Source of the DNA: Streblospio benedicti
Lineage: Eukaryota > Annelida > Polychaeta > Spionida > Spionidae
Reading direction: 5' to 3'
DNA length: 64,000 nt
NCBI GenBank assembly: GCA_019095985.1
Contig: CM032660.1
Location: 62,062,695-62,126,694, forward strand
In this document: positions 33,717-45,600 of the stretch, piece after piece
Numbering within the stretch: position 1 is the first letter of the stretch
Layout: each line of letters begins with the position of its first letter
Notes under the pieces: model-generated
What the model saw: the letters and a program-made list of their open reading frames with translations, nothing else
Databases searched by the model: none
Told to the model about the DNA's origin: nothing
Translations under genes and position numbers: made by a program

Positions 33717-34058
33717 GGGATCATTCAGAAATGACGTCACCGGCAGGAGGCTGGAGGGAGGGGGGGGGTAGCGAAAGATGACAAAGGTTGACAGGGGATT
33801 GGGGGGGGGGTTAGCACTTGGTTGATGTCATCTTTTGAAAAAAAGTTGTCGTTATTTGATAGTATTTGAACTTACTTTCTGACATCTTTTGTGAGTTGTG
33901 ATATATCTACTAGATTACGTCAACTTACCAGGTGGGGTGGGGGTAGAGTGTGTGTGTGTGTGGGGGGGGGGTTACTGCAAAGTTCATGAAAGGTGACAAC
34001 GGGATCGGGGGATAGATAAAATGGCTGAAAATCAGGTGACATCATTGTGAATGATGCC
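33717..34058. mobile_element. MITE with TTA target duplication
   Basis: The ends GGGATCATTCAGAAATGACG and CATTGTGAATGATGCC are complementary with mismatches. TTA flanks both sides (33714-33716, 34059-34061). The G-run-rich interior has no ORF. Confidence 0.7.
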
Positions 34059-34787
34059 TTAGTTTCTTCTGTATGCACCCTATGATGTCTCGACTAACAA
34101 TGATGCTTTCTACACATCGCATACACTACTTCACTCATGTCAACATGTAAATCCATCTTGTCTCAAATAAAAATGTACCAATTCTGTGGTTTTTAACAGG
34201 TAAACAGCCATTGGTTCGTTTCCGTCACGTGTCACGATGCGCATAAAAAGTAACGTGGCGGTTGGCAGGAGCCGTGGCACTCCACGACCCATGCTGTAAA
34301 CCCAGTGTTGTGTATAAGCCGACATAATCATCAAGAATGTTCCTTGTATCAGCCGAAACACGACTTCTGAGGTGCAAGAGTTTGGTGAGTAGGTCCTCCC
34401 GGCATACACATGACCGGCTTATACAATTTACGTCAGTGGATACATTTTGTGTCAGCTAGACCATTTTCGGAGATGTGGTTACAATTTACGTTAACGCAAA
34501 ACATAACCGGTTACATTTGCGGCTTGTTATAATTTGCAGCCTAACATCATGCATCATCTCAAAGATTTAGTGACAAATAATCTCTTTGTCATCCGCCCAT
34601 CTCTACACGTTTTCTTTTCTTTTCCCTTTAAGGAAAACAATAAAATGTCGAAACAAACTAATACTACTTATTACAAAACAATGCACATCCAATAGATTAG
34701 TATAACCTTTTGTAAATTAAGTAATGCTGCAATTTCGGAATTCTCGTGAGAATAATAGTATAAAAATATATGTTGTTGTTTTTTCAG

Positions 34788-34857
34788 ACTGCAATCACTG
34801 GCTCACAAGCGCTTCATCTTTCTCACAGCCGAGGTCAAATTAGGAGGTTCCTGCTAA
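34788..34857 (+). CDS. last exon (possible) of the unidentified plus-strand gene
   Basis: After a strong acceptor (ttgttgttttttcag), phase 2 entry gives QLQSLAHKRFIFLTAEVKLG then GSC and TAA at 34855. The phase fits the 33175 exon. A donor-like site inside (GAG|gtcaaa) leaves open that the transcript continues to the CRIB-like segment downstream. Confidence 0.5.
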
Positions 34858-34929
34858 CGGTTATGAGGGGCATTATGAGGTTGCATTTGTGCCGCATATC
34901 ATGTATCAGTAGGCGCCATACACGTACAC

Positions 34930-35085
34930 ATGGAGGTGAAGACGGGACCAAGCCCCGCCGCGTGCAGACTCAAGATCAACAGGAAAGAATCGTCGAGGAA
35001 GTCTTCGAGAACGAGTAAGCGTCTCGATCAGTCCATGATCGGAAACCCAGAGAAAGACCTGCGTCACGTCAGCCATATGGGCTAA
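34930..35085 (+). CDS. short ORF with CRIB-like (Cdc42/Rac-binding) motif
   Basis: ATG at 34930 opens 51 codons: a basic Ser/Arg/Lys-rich region then MIGNPEKDLRHVSHMG and a stop at 35083. The motif keeps I..P, the H..H.G pair and the D[F/L]RH spacing of Cdc42 effector (Borg/CDC42EP) CRIB motifs (MIS.PLGDFRHTMHVG) and resembles small SPEC effectors. The same frame is open upstream to about 34885, so this may be an exon of the upstream gene. After the stop, another frame (35072-35382) is open and Ser/Thr-rich, which could be a continuation after an indel. Confidence 0.45.
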   Translation: MEVKTGPSPAACRLKINRKESSRKSSRTSKRLDQSMIGNPEKDLRHVSHMG

Positions 35086-35382
35086 GACGGCGCCATGTTC
35101 CATCATCGTGTGTCCATCATCGGCGGCAACTACTGCCCATAAAACTGCCCATAAAAGTCTCGTCTCCAGCAAAACTCAACAGCAGCATGAGTCAGCCAAT
35201 GAACCCGACCGGCTAAAGGTCAAACCTGGGTCAGAGGTCAACCATAGCCAATCAGATCTCTCCCTGTCGGTAACACACAAGTCGTCGTTGTTTGTTTCAT
35301 CTCATCTCACCGACGACACGCTGACAGACGTGTCGAGTGTGCCAGGCGGCGGCGGGTCCCAGAACTCGCTGTCCACCATGGG
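35072..35382 (+). CDS. Ser/Thr-rich C-terminal-type ORF cut by a duplication junction
   Basis: The open frame includes 'SLVSSKTQQQHESANEPDRL', 'SDLSLSVTHKSSLFVSSHLT' and 'VSSVPGGGGSQNSLSTMG'. Codon choice is more GC-rich than the spacer. It ends within two codons of the point where the inverted kinase/carrier copy begins (35383), so the natural C-terminus is probably missing. Confidence 0.4.
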
Positions 35383-36262
35383 ATATTATATGTGACGGTT
35401 CCTTCATTTACTGCCACAGATTATATCATGGAATCTCTCTTTATGTGACTTGCTAACTATAGTGTTCGTAATACTAAGCACAGGGTTTATGATGGACTGA
35501 TGTCAATGTAGCCAGCTACTTGTGTTGTGTTCTCAGACATTAATTGATAACTTCATTTGGATATTCTGAACGTGATTATATCACAGACATTCTACCAGAA
35601 GACAGTTCCCAAGGATAACAGAAGTGATAAGAGGATACAGCCATACATACAAACTTTATCTCTATGTGGGATGTATGATATGGATCAACTCTGAAAATGA
35701 TTACGTGGGAACACCACTGGCCTGGCACTTAGGTAGCCATACAGGGTGAATATATGCACCAATATTTCTGCTGCATATTTTCTATCAATGAAAAATGATG
35801 GTGCATGATTAATGTCAAGCTGTCAAATGGCAGTAATATTTGCTTACACTCTCCTTTATTCTTGTATTGTAAAGGTGTAGATATGAAATGGATGACAAGT
35901 TTAGTGTGCAAGTATTTATTGAGTTTAATTTTTTTTGTATGGTTGTTTCAAACTCACTATTCATCATGATCCTAATTATGTAATCTGATGTAGCATAAGA
36001 TGTTATCTTTTTATCCAATACAGAAAGATATTAAAAATTTATGACATGTAAAAAAATAGGTTGACTTGAATGTGTTTTTCAAATTTGAATATCCCTTGTT
36101 AATGAATGAGAGTATGAATTTCATTTTGTATTGATACACAATTTTTCATTTCTGTAGAGTCAAACTTTGATACGCTGATTACTGTCAAAAATTGCTATTT
36201 GGATAAATTGTTCAATGTGTTGAATGATATTATAGACGGGTAAATCATTAATTAATTATAAC
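35383..36262. repeat. inverted copy of 23200-24133 (first)
   Basis: It matches the reverse complement of the carrier-side 3' UTR with scattered differences, from 'atattatatgtgacgg' to 'gacgggtaaatcattaatta'. A second version of the same text follows at 37163-38030. Confidence 0.88.
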
Positions 36263-37162
36263 ACCTCACTCGTATGATCTCATCAAAGAGGCTATCCTTC
36301 ATTTACCATGCTTTTATTTCCGACAAATTCTCTTGCCATTGACTTGTCCTGTGTTGGTAATAAACTTCAGGGTTTATGATGGACTGTGCCTCACCCATTG
36401 ACGTTGTGAAGACTAGATTCTCAGACATTAATTGATAACCAGGTCGGTATTCTGGTGCACTTGATTATATCACAGACATTATAGAGAAGGTGGTTCCAAA
36501 ACTTAACAAAGGGATAAGTACCAGCATTCTTACAAACTTTATCTCATGGAATGTTGTATGTTCATCTCATCAACTCTGCTCAAGAACACCACTTCACATT
36601 AGAGTCCATCTTCTAATATATGCAGCAATATTTCTTTCTGCCGCCATTAAATCATCGAAAATGATGGTACATGTAATCTCTGCAAAGAAATGGAACGCAT
36701 TATTTTAAGCTTTAACTTGCTAAAGATTTTGTGCCCTATGGATGATAAGTTTAACTTATAATTTTCTAAGAATTTTTTTTGTATGGTCCCGTTCAAACTA
36801 GATTTGTTATGCACAAATTAAGCACAGGGTTCGTATGCATAAGATTTATCAACTTAACTTGAGATGGCTTTGTTAAAGATTCTTCATATTTTCATGAATG
36901 TATGCTTATATATGGTGACTTGTCAATGTGTTCTTTCAAATTTGAATATCTTTGTTAATGAATGAGAGTAACTATTTCATGTCTTGTTATACATCTCTTT
37001 GGATGCTCAATGTTTTCATTTCTGTAGAGGTAGAAACTTTGATAACTGATTACTGTCAAAATATGGCTTTTAAATATATTGTGACATGCATGTGTTGAAT
37101 GTTAATGTATGAGTTCTTGTAAAACTGGTAAATGTTAAACATTTCACTGGTTTATTTACTAT
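36262..37162. other. mosaic block: carrier coding/3' sequence interleaved with 3' UTR sequence
   Basis: Pieces of the reverse-complemented carrier gene (gtatgatctcat.aaagaggc, tgcctcacccattgacgttg, ggtattctggtgcacttga, ggcatggaatgttgt-like, taatctctgcaaagaa) alternate every 10-40 bases with pieces of the UTR (cagggtttatgatggact, tctcagacattaattgata, ttatatcacagacatt). Total order is kept for both. This is best explained by a consensus built from two misaligned sequences. Confidence 0.75.
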
Positions 37163-40100
37163 TATATGTGACGGTTCCTTCATTTACTGCCACAGATTAT
37201 ATCATGGAATCTCTCTTTATGTGACTTGCTAACTATAGTGTTCGCAATACTAAGCACAGGGTTTATGATGGACTAATGTCAATGTAGCCAACTACTTAAT
37301 GTGTTGTGTTCTCAGACATTAATTGATAACTTCATTTGGATATTCTGAACGTGATTATATCACAGACATTCTACCAGAAGACATTCCTACCAGAAGACAG
37401 TTCCAATACATACATAACAGAATGTGATAAGAGGATACAGCCATACATACAAACTTTTTTCTCTATGTGGGATGTATGATATGGATCAATTTATCTGAAA
37501 ATGATTACGTTTGGAACACCACTGGTCTGGCACTTAGGTAGCCATACAGGGTGAATATATGCACCAATATTTCAGCCGCATATTTTTTATCAATGAAAAA
37601 TGATGGTGCATGATTAATGTCAAGCTGTCAAATGGCAGTAATATTTGCTTACACTCTCCTTTATTCTTGTATTGTAAAGGTGTAGATATGAAATGGATGA
37701 CAAGTTTAGTGTGCAAGTATTTATTGAGTTTAATTTTTTTGTATGGTTGTTTCAAACTCACTATTCATCATGATCCTAATTATGTTATTTTTTTATCCAA
37801 TACAGAAAAATATTAAAATTTATGAAATATGTAAAAAAAAGGGGGGGGGTGACAGAGACTATGACACCCTTGTGCGAGAACATTGTATGAATTCATTTTG
37901 TATTGATACACTATTTACAAGTCCGTCATCTAAGATATGCTGCAATAAATTGCTATATATAAATTGTTCAATGTAGTTCGATCTTATAGACTGGCACCTT
38001 AACCGACGGGTAAATCATTAATTAATTACGGTGTATTATACATCATGCAAAGGAAAACTATAATTTGTTGTCCTCTAGTACATAGATATCAACTGTGTTC
38101 ACCGGTGTAAAAATGTTGGGGTAACTCCGGGAGTAGAAATATTTCCAGGATCGACCAAAATCGCAAAATTAAATAGACACAAAATAATTTATAGATGAAA
38201 TTCGCAAAATTTAATAGCCACGAAATAATCCAGTTTTTTTGTTTTTATTTTTTTTTAAATTTTTTAAATTTTATTTAGTGACAATCAACCTGCTGTTCTA
38301 CAAATTGTTTCTTGCTTCATTCTTACATGTAGAGTTCAATTACAATAATAATGATAATAATAATAATAATGTTGAATGTTATGGTGGTTTAGTACTAAAT
38401 ATTCAATATCAGTCCATTTGCAGTTCAGTCCAAAAAATGTTGTCACACATTAAAAAATAAATTTTGAAATTGTTAATCTAAACATATTTACAACAAATAC
38501 AATCATACAAAACAACATATGGAATAGACATAATATTTAAGATCTAAAGGTTGAAAAAATATGAGCAATGTACCAATATGGCATCTCATTTGAATAACTT
38601 ACAGTCCGCAAACTAAATACATCATTTAACTTTGAATGGGTTCATCTTGTTGGAACTATGTATATTATGTACTACATTTATGTAGTTTAAACATGATGTC
38701 AACTTTCGCAACAACAAAAAATTATCTAGCAAGTTGACATTTTCAGCAACCACTGTTGTATTCTCAAAACCTCTCTGTGCAGTTCAGACAACAGCCGTTC
38801 CTGAAACTGTCAACCAGGTAGGTAACTTACTTGAATTGTGGAAGATGAAATCATGTGTCCACTAAATTTATCCTAGTTTCACAGATGGTCTTCTAAGAAT
38901 CTTACAGGGAAAAAACTTCTAAAATAAAATGATCAATTCAACATTAAAATCACCTTGAGTGATTATCAGTCTATGTACACATCATCGATTCAACATTCTA
39001 TTCTGTCAGATAGGACATTCAAAAGCCAACTTTAAGTTGGTGATGAAATGCAATGATCTGCACAGCGGTCTAGCAAGTTACAACTTTGCCATTGTGATAT
39101 ATCTAATCTGATACCGAAATATACAGGCTTCACACCCTCATAAATTGAACAACTTTTTGGAAATTACATATATATACATTTGTATTTAACTTTCCATTCC
39201 TACCAACTTTGTAAGTCTAATAATAGATGTTAATTTCAACGTTAAATCGTACATTACCAGTAAGTAAGAACAAACCACTTTTGAAGGTTATAATTCTCAT
39301 TAAAATGCATTTTTTTGCGTAAGAATAATTTCATCATTTATACTAAATGTCAAGCTCAAAACCCCAACTACTTCCCCTTTCTGCTTCTTTTAAGTCCCTT
39401 TAACCATGGTGATGTTTGACATCCTACTTCAGCTTTTGGTTTTTTGGTTTTACAATTTTTTGGTGATGCAATCCTACTTCTTGCTCTTTTTGCAGGAGGT
39501 GACGCGACTCTCTTCCTGCCATTTGTCAAACGAACAATGTGTTCATCTTCAGATTCAGAATCAGAAACATCTATTGCCTTTTTTCTTTGTGTAGATTTCC
39601 CTTTCACTGGTGCTTTTTTCTTAGCAGCTCTTGGAATGTCAGATTCTGAGTCTGAACAAGATTGACCCCTTGCTTTTCGTTTTGGCGTCACTTTTCTTTT
39701 GGCAGATACTTTCTTCTTTGTGCCACCGCACAATTCTTCATCATCTGATTCCGTTTCATCTTCAGATTCTGAAATAGCTGCTTTCTTTCCTTTACCTTTT
39801 GGCGTAACGGTTCTTTTTGCTGATGCTTTAGTCTTTGAAGCACTGCTTGAGAAATCAAGTTTACCATCATCAATAAAGCCAAGCTTTTTCAGCCCATCAC
39901 GCAATATCTTTTTACAGCATTCATAATCAGGTTCATCTTCATATTGCAGTTGGTTTACGTACTGCAGAAAAAGTTGTATTTCTAACGGTTTTTCTCCACC
40001 AGGAAAGCATTTAGTCATCAAAGTGGGAATATTAGACATATACTTATTCTTCTCCCTCTGAACATATTCGCAATCACTTAGCTTATCCTCCCATGGCAGT

Positions 40101-41160
40101 TTTCCACAAAGCCATTGCAACAAACAATATGCTAATATTTCTAAATCTCCTCTACGTGAAGGGGTTCACCATCATGAGCATCTCGGGTTTGTAAATTCAA
40201 TGGTGCCATTGTGTTTCCACTTCGATCACTTTTTACCTGGCTTTAGCTTTCCATCAACGGTATACCTATATGCTAAGCCAAAAAATCTACTAGAAACACT
40301 TGGTTTGAGCTTGATTTGCCATAACCCAATAATATATTTGATGCTTTGATATCTGCATGACAGTATTCTTTTACTGTGAATGTATTCAAGCACTTCTAAA
40401 GTTGTAAGCCGATTGTGATAACTGTTTTCCTTGGAAATCGTTTTGCCATTTTCCTCAAACAATTTTTTGAAGATCAGTACCAAATCGCTCCATTACCATG
40501 AATCTATTTTTTTTTTTTTTCTTCATGTAATCCCGTTGCAATGAATTTGGGCATTCCAAGACTCTTCAACTTGCGGGATGCCATCCATGACTTTATTAAG
40601 TCTGGTTTAGCAACTCTTTGATAAAAAGCCAATTCACAGAACAGGGGTCCATTGCCATGAGGCTCCATTTTGAGGACATATTCTGCATTGGGAGTGACGG
40701 CACCAGTTGCACCACTTTTTGCTAAATAAAGAAGCCCAAATCCACCAACTCCTATTGGTTTCCCAATTTTCCACACTCCCTTTGTAAAGTCCTGTAGAAT
40801 GGTTCCTTCGGGCAGTTGAGATGAAAGCTTGTGATTGTTATTGCCTTTTCCGGCTGCTTTGACACCTGCATTTTGCTTTTTTGGCGGCATGGTGATAGTG
40901 TATTTCACAATGACAGTTTACTTTCAAATAAGACCTGCCAATACTGATAAAAACAGGTCAATTTAACATTTTCTTACAAATTTCTAAAAGTTCAATTTTT
41001 AAAATATGCGACTTCCGGGTGTAAGTCCTACAGTACTAGTCTCGATCATCCAGAATCTTGTGTGGTTGCCACCAACCAAGATATCATAACCAGCCTGTGT
41101 GTCCGAGGCTACTACAGTACTCGTTGGAGATCAGCAACTCAGTACCAGACGCACGACGAA
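37163..41160. repeat. inverted copy of 20243-24133 (second), with VRK1-like gene copy
   Basis: It is collinear with the master copy in reverse, with allele-level differences, small indels and a 73-bp extra segment at about 41036-41108. It ends at 'cagacgcacgacg', where the master copy continues into the 20030-20243 inverted-repeat element. Confidence 0.9.
39368..40890 (-). pseudogene. second copy of the VRK1-like kinase, frame-broken
   Basis: The 5' part (40890-40504) reads as in the master gene up to GLHEEKK, and the 3' part (40123-39368) is open from the QWLCGKLPW block to the end. Between them, indels near 40500, 40440, 40300 and 40170 change frame across the catalytic loop and DFG region. 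The tail lacks one ESDDE unit and the DEYDSESE repeat. It could be a poor allele of the same locus or a young pseudogene. Confidence 0.8.
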
Positions 41161-41176
41161 ACTACTGTGGTAAACA

Positions 41177-41206
41177 TGACGAGGTCTACTGCAGTAGACC
41201 TCGTCA
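41177..41206. repeat. 30-bp perfect palindrome
   Basis: It is centred on ctgcag, with outer sequence tgacgaggtctactgc and its complement. It lies 17 bp beyond the end of homology with the master copy. Confidence 0.95.
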
Positions 41207-41536
41207 ATATGGCCGTGCAAACACCTGTCGATTCGGGTATGAATTAGGATATTGTGGCTTTAAACAAACAGGGTAGGTATTGTTTAATGATCACGCATAT
41301 AGTTTATCTGTTTAACTATATTTATGGGATGTAAAGTTGAGACAATCTAGTGTTGATATTATGTGGTAGTCAATTTTAAAAACATGAGATGACGAGGGTT
41401 ACTAAAAATCTTTGCCAGTGTCACTGTTGCTGGGACGAGGGTTACTGCACATGTGTGGCTGCTAACGTTTTATATTTGCCAATTCTGTTTATCTTGTTAA
41501 TAATTATTTTTGCCTTGGTTCAGTTTACGTTTCCCT

Positions 41537-44012
41537 CATCATTTAACTTTGAATGGGTTCATCTTGTTGGAATTATGTAATGTACATTTATGAAGTTTAA
41601 ACATGATGTCAATTTAAACAACAAAAATTATCACAGGGGTTTTTCCCGAACCACTGTTTTTCCAAAACTTTCTCTGTGGTTCGACAACAGGGTTCCTAAA
41701 ACTTTCAACCAGGTGGGAAATCCTTTGGGGAAGATGAAATCATGGCCACAAATCCTAGTTTCACAGATGGTCTCTAAGAATCTTACGGGGAAAAACTTAA
41801 AATAAAATGATAATTCAACAAAAATCACCTTGGTGTTTTGTCTAGTCCACATGTTTTCCATTTTTTCTGTCAGATAAATTTCAAAAGAAAAAGGATGAAA
41901 TCAATGTTTCTGCACAGCGGTTAAAAAGTTACAACTTTGATTGGGATATTCAATCTTTTTAAATATCAGGTCACCCCTATGAACAATTTTTTGGAAAATT
42001 TATACATTTGTATTTAACTTTCCATTCCACCAACTTTTAAGTCTAATAATGATGTTAATTTCAACGTTAAATCGTTACCAAAAGTAAAAAAACCCCTTTT
42101 GAAGGTTATAATTCTCATTAAAATTTTTTTTTGGTAAGAAAATTTCATCATTTATACAAAATGTCAAAAACAAACTCCCCTTTTCTGCTTCTTTAAGTCC
42201 CTTTAACCATGGTGATGTTTGACACCCTACTTCAGCTTTGGTTTTTGGTTTTAAAATTTTTTTGGTGATGCAATCCACTTCTTCTTTTTTTGGGGAGGGG
42301 GCGGCCTTTCTTCCTGCCATTTGTCAACAAAATTTTCATTTCGATTCAAAATAAAACATCTATTCCCTTTTTTTTCTTTGTGTGATTTCCCTTTCACGGT
42401 TGTTTTTTTCTTAGCAGCTTTTGGGAATGTCGATTCGGGTTGAACAAGTTGACCCTTTGCTTTTGTTTGGCGACTTTTTTTGGAGATACTTTCTTTTTGT
42501 GCCACCGCTTCTTCATCTTGTTTCCCGTTTCTTCAGATTCTGAAATAGCTGCTTTCTTTCCTTTTACCTTTTGGCGTCGGTTTTTTTTGCTGATGCTTTG
42601 TCTTTGAAGCACTGCTTAAAATCAAGTTTACCATCATCAAAAAACCCCTTTTTTTCACCCCATCCCCAAACACACATTCATAATCAGGTTCATCTTCATA
42701 TTGAGTTGGTTTTACTGCAGAAAAGTTGTATTTTAAGGTTTCTCCCCCCATTTGTCATCAAAGTGGGAATATTAAAATATCTTTTCTCCCTCTGCATATT
42801 CCAATCAACATCCTCCCCTGGGTTTTTCCCCAAAGCCATTGCAACAAACAAATGCTAATATTTCTAAATCTCCCCCACTTTTAGGGGGTTTGAACATGAG
42901 CATCTCGGCGAAATTCAATGGTGCCATTGTGTTTCCACTTGGATCACTTTTACCTGGGTTTAGCTTTCCCTCAACGGGGATCCTATATGCTGCCCAAAAT
43001 CATAGAAACACTTGGTTTGACTTGATTTGCATAACCCAATAATATATTTGATCTTTATATCTGCATGACAGTATTCTTTACTGTGAATGTATTCAAGCAT
43101 TAAAAGTTGAAGCCCATTGGATAACTTTTCCTTGGAAATGTTTTCCATTTTCCCCAAACAATTTTTTTAAGATCAGTACCAAATGTTTCCCTTACCATGA
43201 ATCTATTTTTTCTTTTTTTTTTTTCATGTAACCCTTGCAATAATTTGGGGATTCCCAAAATTTTAACTTGGGGGTGCCATCCATGACTTTTTTAAGTCTG
43301 GTTTAGCAACCTTTGATAAAAAGCCAAATTTACAGAAACCTTCCATGAGGCTCCATTTTGAGGACATATTCTGCATTGGGGTGACACCAGTTGCCCCTTT
43401 TTGCTAAATAAAAAAACCCAAATCCCCCAACTCCTATTGGTTTAATTTTTCCCCACTCCTTTGTAAAATCCAGGAAGGTTCCTTCCGGGGAGTTGAGATG
43501 GCTTGTGATTGTTATTGCCTTTCCGGGTGCTTTGACACCTGCATTTTGCTTTTTTGGGGGAGGGATGGTGTTTTTACAATGACGTTTACTTTCAAATAAG
43601 ACCGCCAATACTGATAAAAACAGGTCAATTTAACATTTTCCAAAATTTCTAAAAATTCAATTTTTTTTAAAAAATCGACTTCCGGTGTAATCCCCGCCAG
43701 GCTCGTTTACCGCTTTTGGTTTCCCCCAAAAAAGAAATCCGCCGTGGTCCGGGTACCCGGCCCCGGGGAAACAACAACTTTAGTACCAAGCACGACAGCC
43801 CCCTTGGGAAACGACGGGTCTACTGCAGTAGCCTCGTCAAAATGGGTTGCAAAAACCGTCGATTCGGGTATAATGGGATTATTTCTTTAAAAAAACGGGG
43901 TATATTGTTTAAAACCCCCTAAGGACTTTTTAACAAAAGGGAGTAAAGTTAGACAATCTAGTGTTATATTTGTGGAGTAATTTTAAAAACTGGATAAGGG
44001 GTTACAAAAAAT
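41537..44012. repeat. third, base-depleted copy of the VRK region, ending at the gap
   Basis: It follows 38622-41400 in order and orientation but is about 300 bases shorter. Losses of one to several bases are spread evenly and homopolymers are swollen (ggggg, tttttt, aaaaaa). The kinase is recognisable only in pieces (42075-43608). Such even base loss next to a contig end points to low-quality consensus, not natural decay. Confidence 0.85.
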
Positions 44013-44112
44013 NNNNNNNNNNNNNNNNNNNNNNNNNNNNNNNNNNNNNNNNNNNNNNNNNNNNNNNNNNNNNNNNNNNNNNNNNNNNNNNNNNNNNNNN
44101 NNNNNNNNNNNN
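44013..44112. other. assembly gap (100 N)
   Basis: This is the second placeholder gap. Sequence quality is poor on its left and composition changes sharply on its right. Confidence 1.
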
Positions 44113-44607
44113 AATCATTTCTGGAGCATCCGGGCCGTCGAAGGTATAGTACTTGGGTCTCGCTTTCCTGGCTTCTGCGGTGCAATCTTCTTTGCTGGTA
44201 AACCAACTTTTCCCCCGGCATTGTATACGTCGGTCTTCAGACCATATCCATACAAATCTGTACAACGCGCGAATGTCTTCCTTTGTCAAGCTGACGACCA
44301 ACTCGTTAAGATTGGCTTCCTGGCAAGCGTTTACAAATCCGTTAAAAAATGATGAACCACCTTTGATTATATGTAACTTCAGTTCCTCCGAATTTTCGTA
44401 TTTCTGCGACGGTACAAAGGAGTCGTAATACCATCCCATTTCTCGTAACGGTATTTCGCGGTGACGGAATGTTTCTTCTAACGCAACGAATTGGTGGTAA
44501 AGGAGTGGCGCGTTCTTCATTACGTTATACGCCGCCGCAACCGTCTGATGTATGCGATTGAACGCTAATACCTGAGCTAGTGGAGCTCCTTTTATACTTT
44601 TGTACAC
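44113..44607 (-). CDS. unrecognised ORF, 3' end lost in the gap
   Basis: At least 165 codons are open. It includes 'LAFNRIHQTVAAAYNVMKNA', 'FRHREIPLREMGWYYDSFVP', 'LTKEDIRALYRFVWIWSEDR' and 'ARPKYYTFDGPDAPEMI'. It has mixed, globular composition with many aromatic residues and no obvious membrane segment. The GTG at 44607 is the first possible start in the track frame. The frame is open slightly further, with TATAAAA-like text at its very start. I cannot assign a family or even say whether it is host DNA. Confidence 0.5.
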
Positions 44608-44689
44608 GGACCCCGCTCGCTTTTTTTTTCTAGAGATTTCTAATAAATATAAAAAGAGCTTCTTTTTTCCTAAACGAAGTCCCCCTCCC

Positions 44690-45600
44690 CCGAGGACCGC
44701 TGGGGATTAATGGCGCTCCAGGCTCTCGGCGGAGAGCGTTTAAAATAACTCGAGAGGGCTTTTCTGCGATTAATGGCGGTCCAGGCGCTCGGCGGGGAGC
44801 GTTTAAAATAACTCGAGAGGGCTTTTCTTCTGATCTTTGAGCGGTCGCGCGCCCGGCGGTGTACTACTAAGAGGTCTCTAATAGCTTTGGTGGTCTTCTA
44901 TAGACGATCGCGTCCCGTTCGCGCAGCGCGACGCACGCTACTAAGAGGCTGGCGTTTTTGATGTAAAATAGCTCTGGCGGCTTTCTTTTCTATCCGCCTG
45001 CGACAGCTGCGTGGCACTACCTTATAACTGTGACGACTCCTATAATATTTAACTGGATCGTACTTTCGACCGGTAATTTTTTTTTTTAGTCGAGTATTCC
45101 ACGGGTCCCAATTCTCGATTCGTATATCGCGTAAAAAACGCGTACGGTTATATAGGCCTCTGGCTACTACGGGTGAGACGCGCTGAGCAGTCTAATCCTA
45201 GCTTCTCTCGTTTCGTAGGGATTATCGGGCTATTCGTACGGGACACCACCCGCTCGGGGCGCGTGATTAATGGCTTCTTACGCTGTAGCCCCGTCGCTTG
45301 TCGAACTAGCGACTCGACCGATCCGGCGGCGTGATTTATGGCTTCTTACGTATAGCTCCCAGCCATCGGTGAGCGGATCCGACGGCGTGATTAATGGCTT
45401 TCACGTATAGCTCCAGTCGTCGCGCGGCGCTAGCGACCGACCGACAGGCGTGATTTATGGCTTTTTACGTATAGCTCCAGGCGCTCATCGGCTGGCGGGT
45501 CGACGATCCGGCGCGGCGTATTAATGGCTTTTACGTATAGGTCCAGTCGCCGGTGAGCGGACGGGTGGTGGTTAATGGCTTACGTATAGGTCCCGCCGGT
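44690..45600. repeat. tandem array of degenerate about 60-bp units
   Basis: Two near-identical units at about 44703 and 44768 share 'attaatggcg', 'ccaggc.ctcggcgg' and 'agcgtttaaaataactcgag'. 'actactaagagg' recurs at 44857 and 44936. From 45265 at least six units share 'gtgatt.atggctt.ttacg', then 'tatag.tcc', separated by GC-rich filler. Confidence 0.8.
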
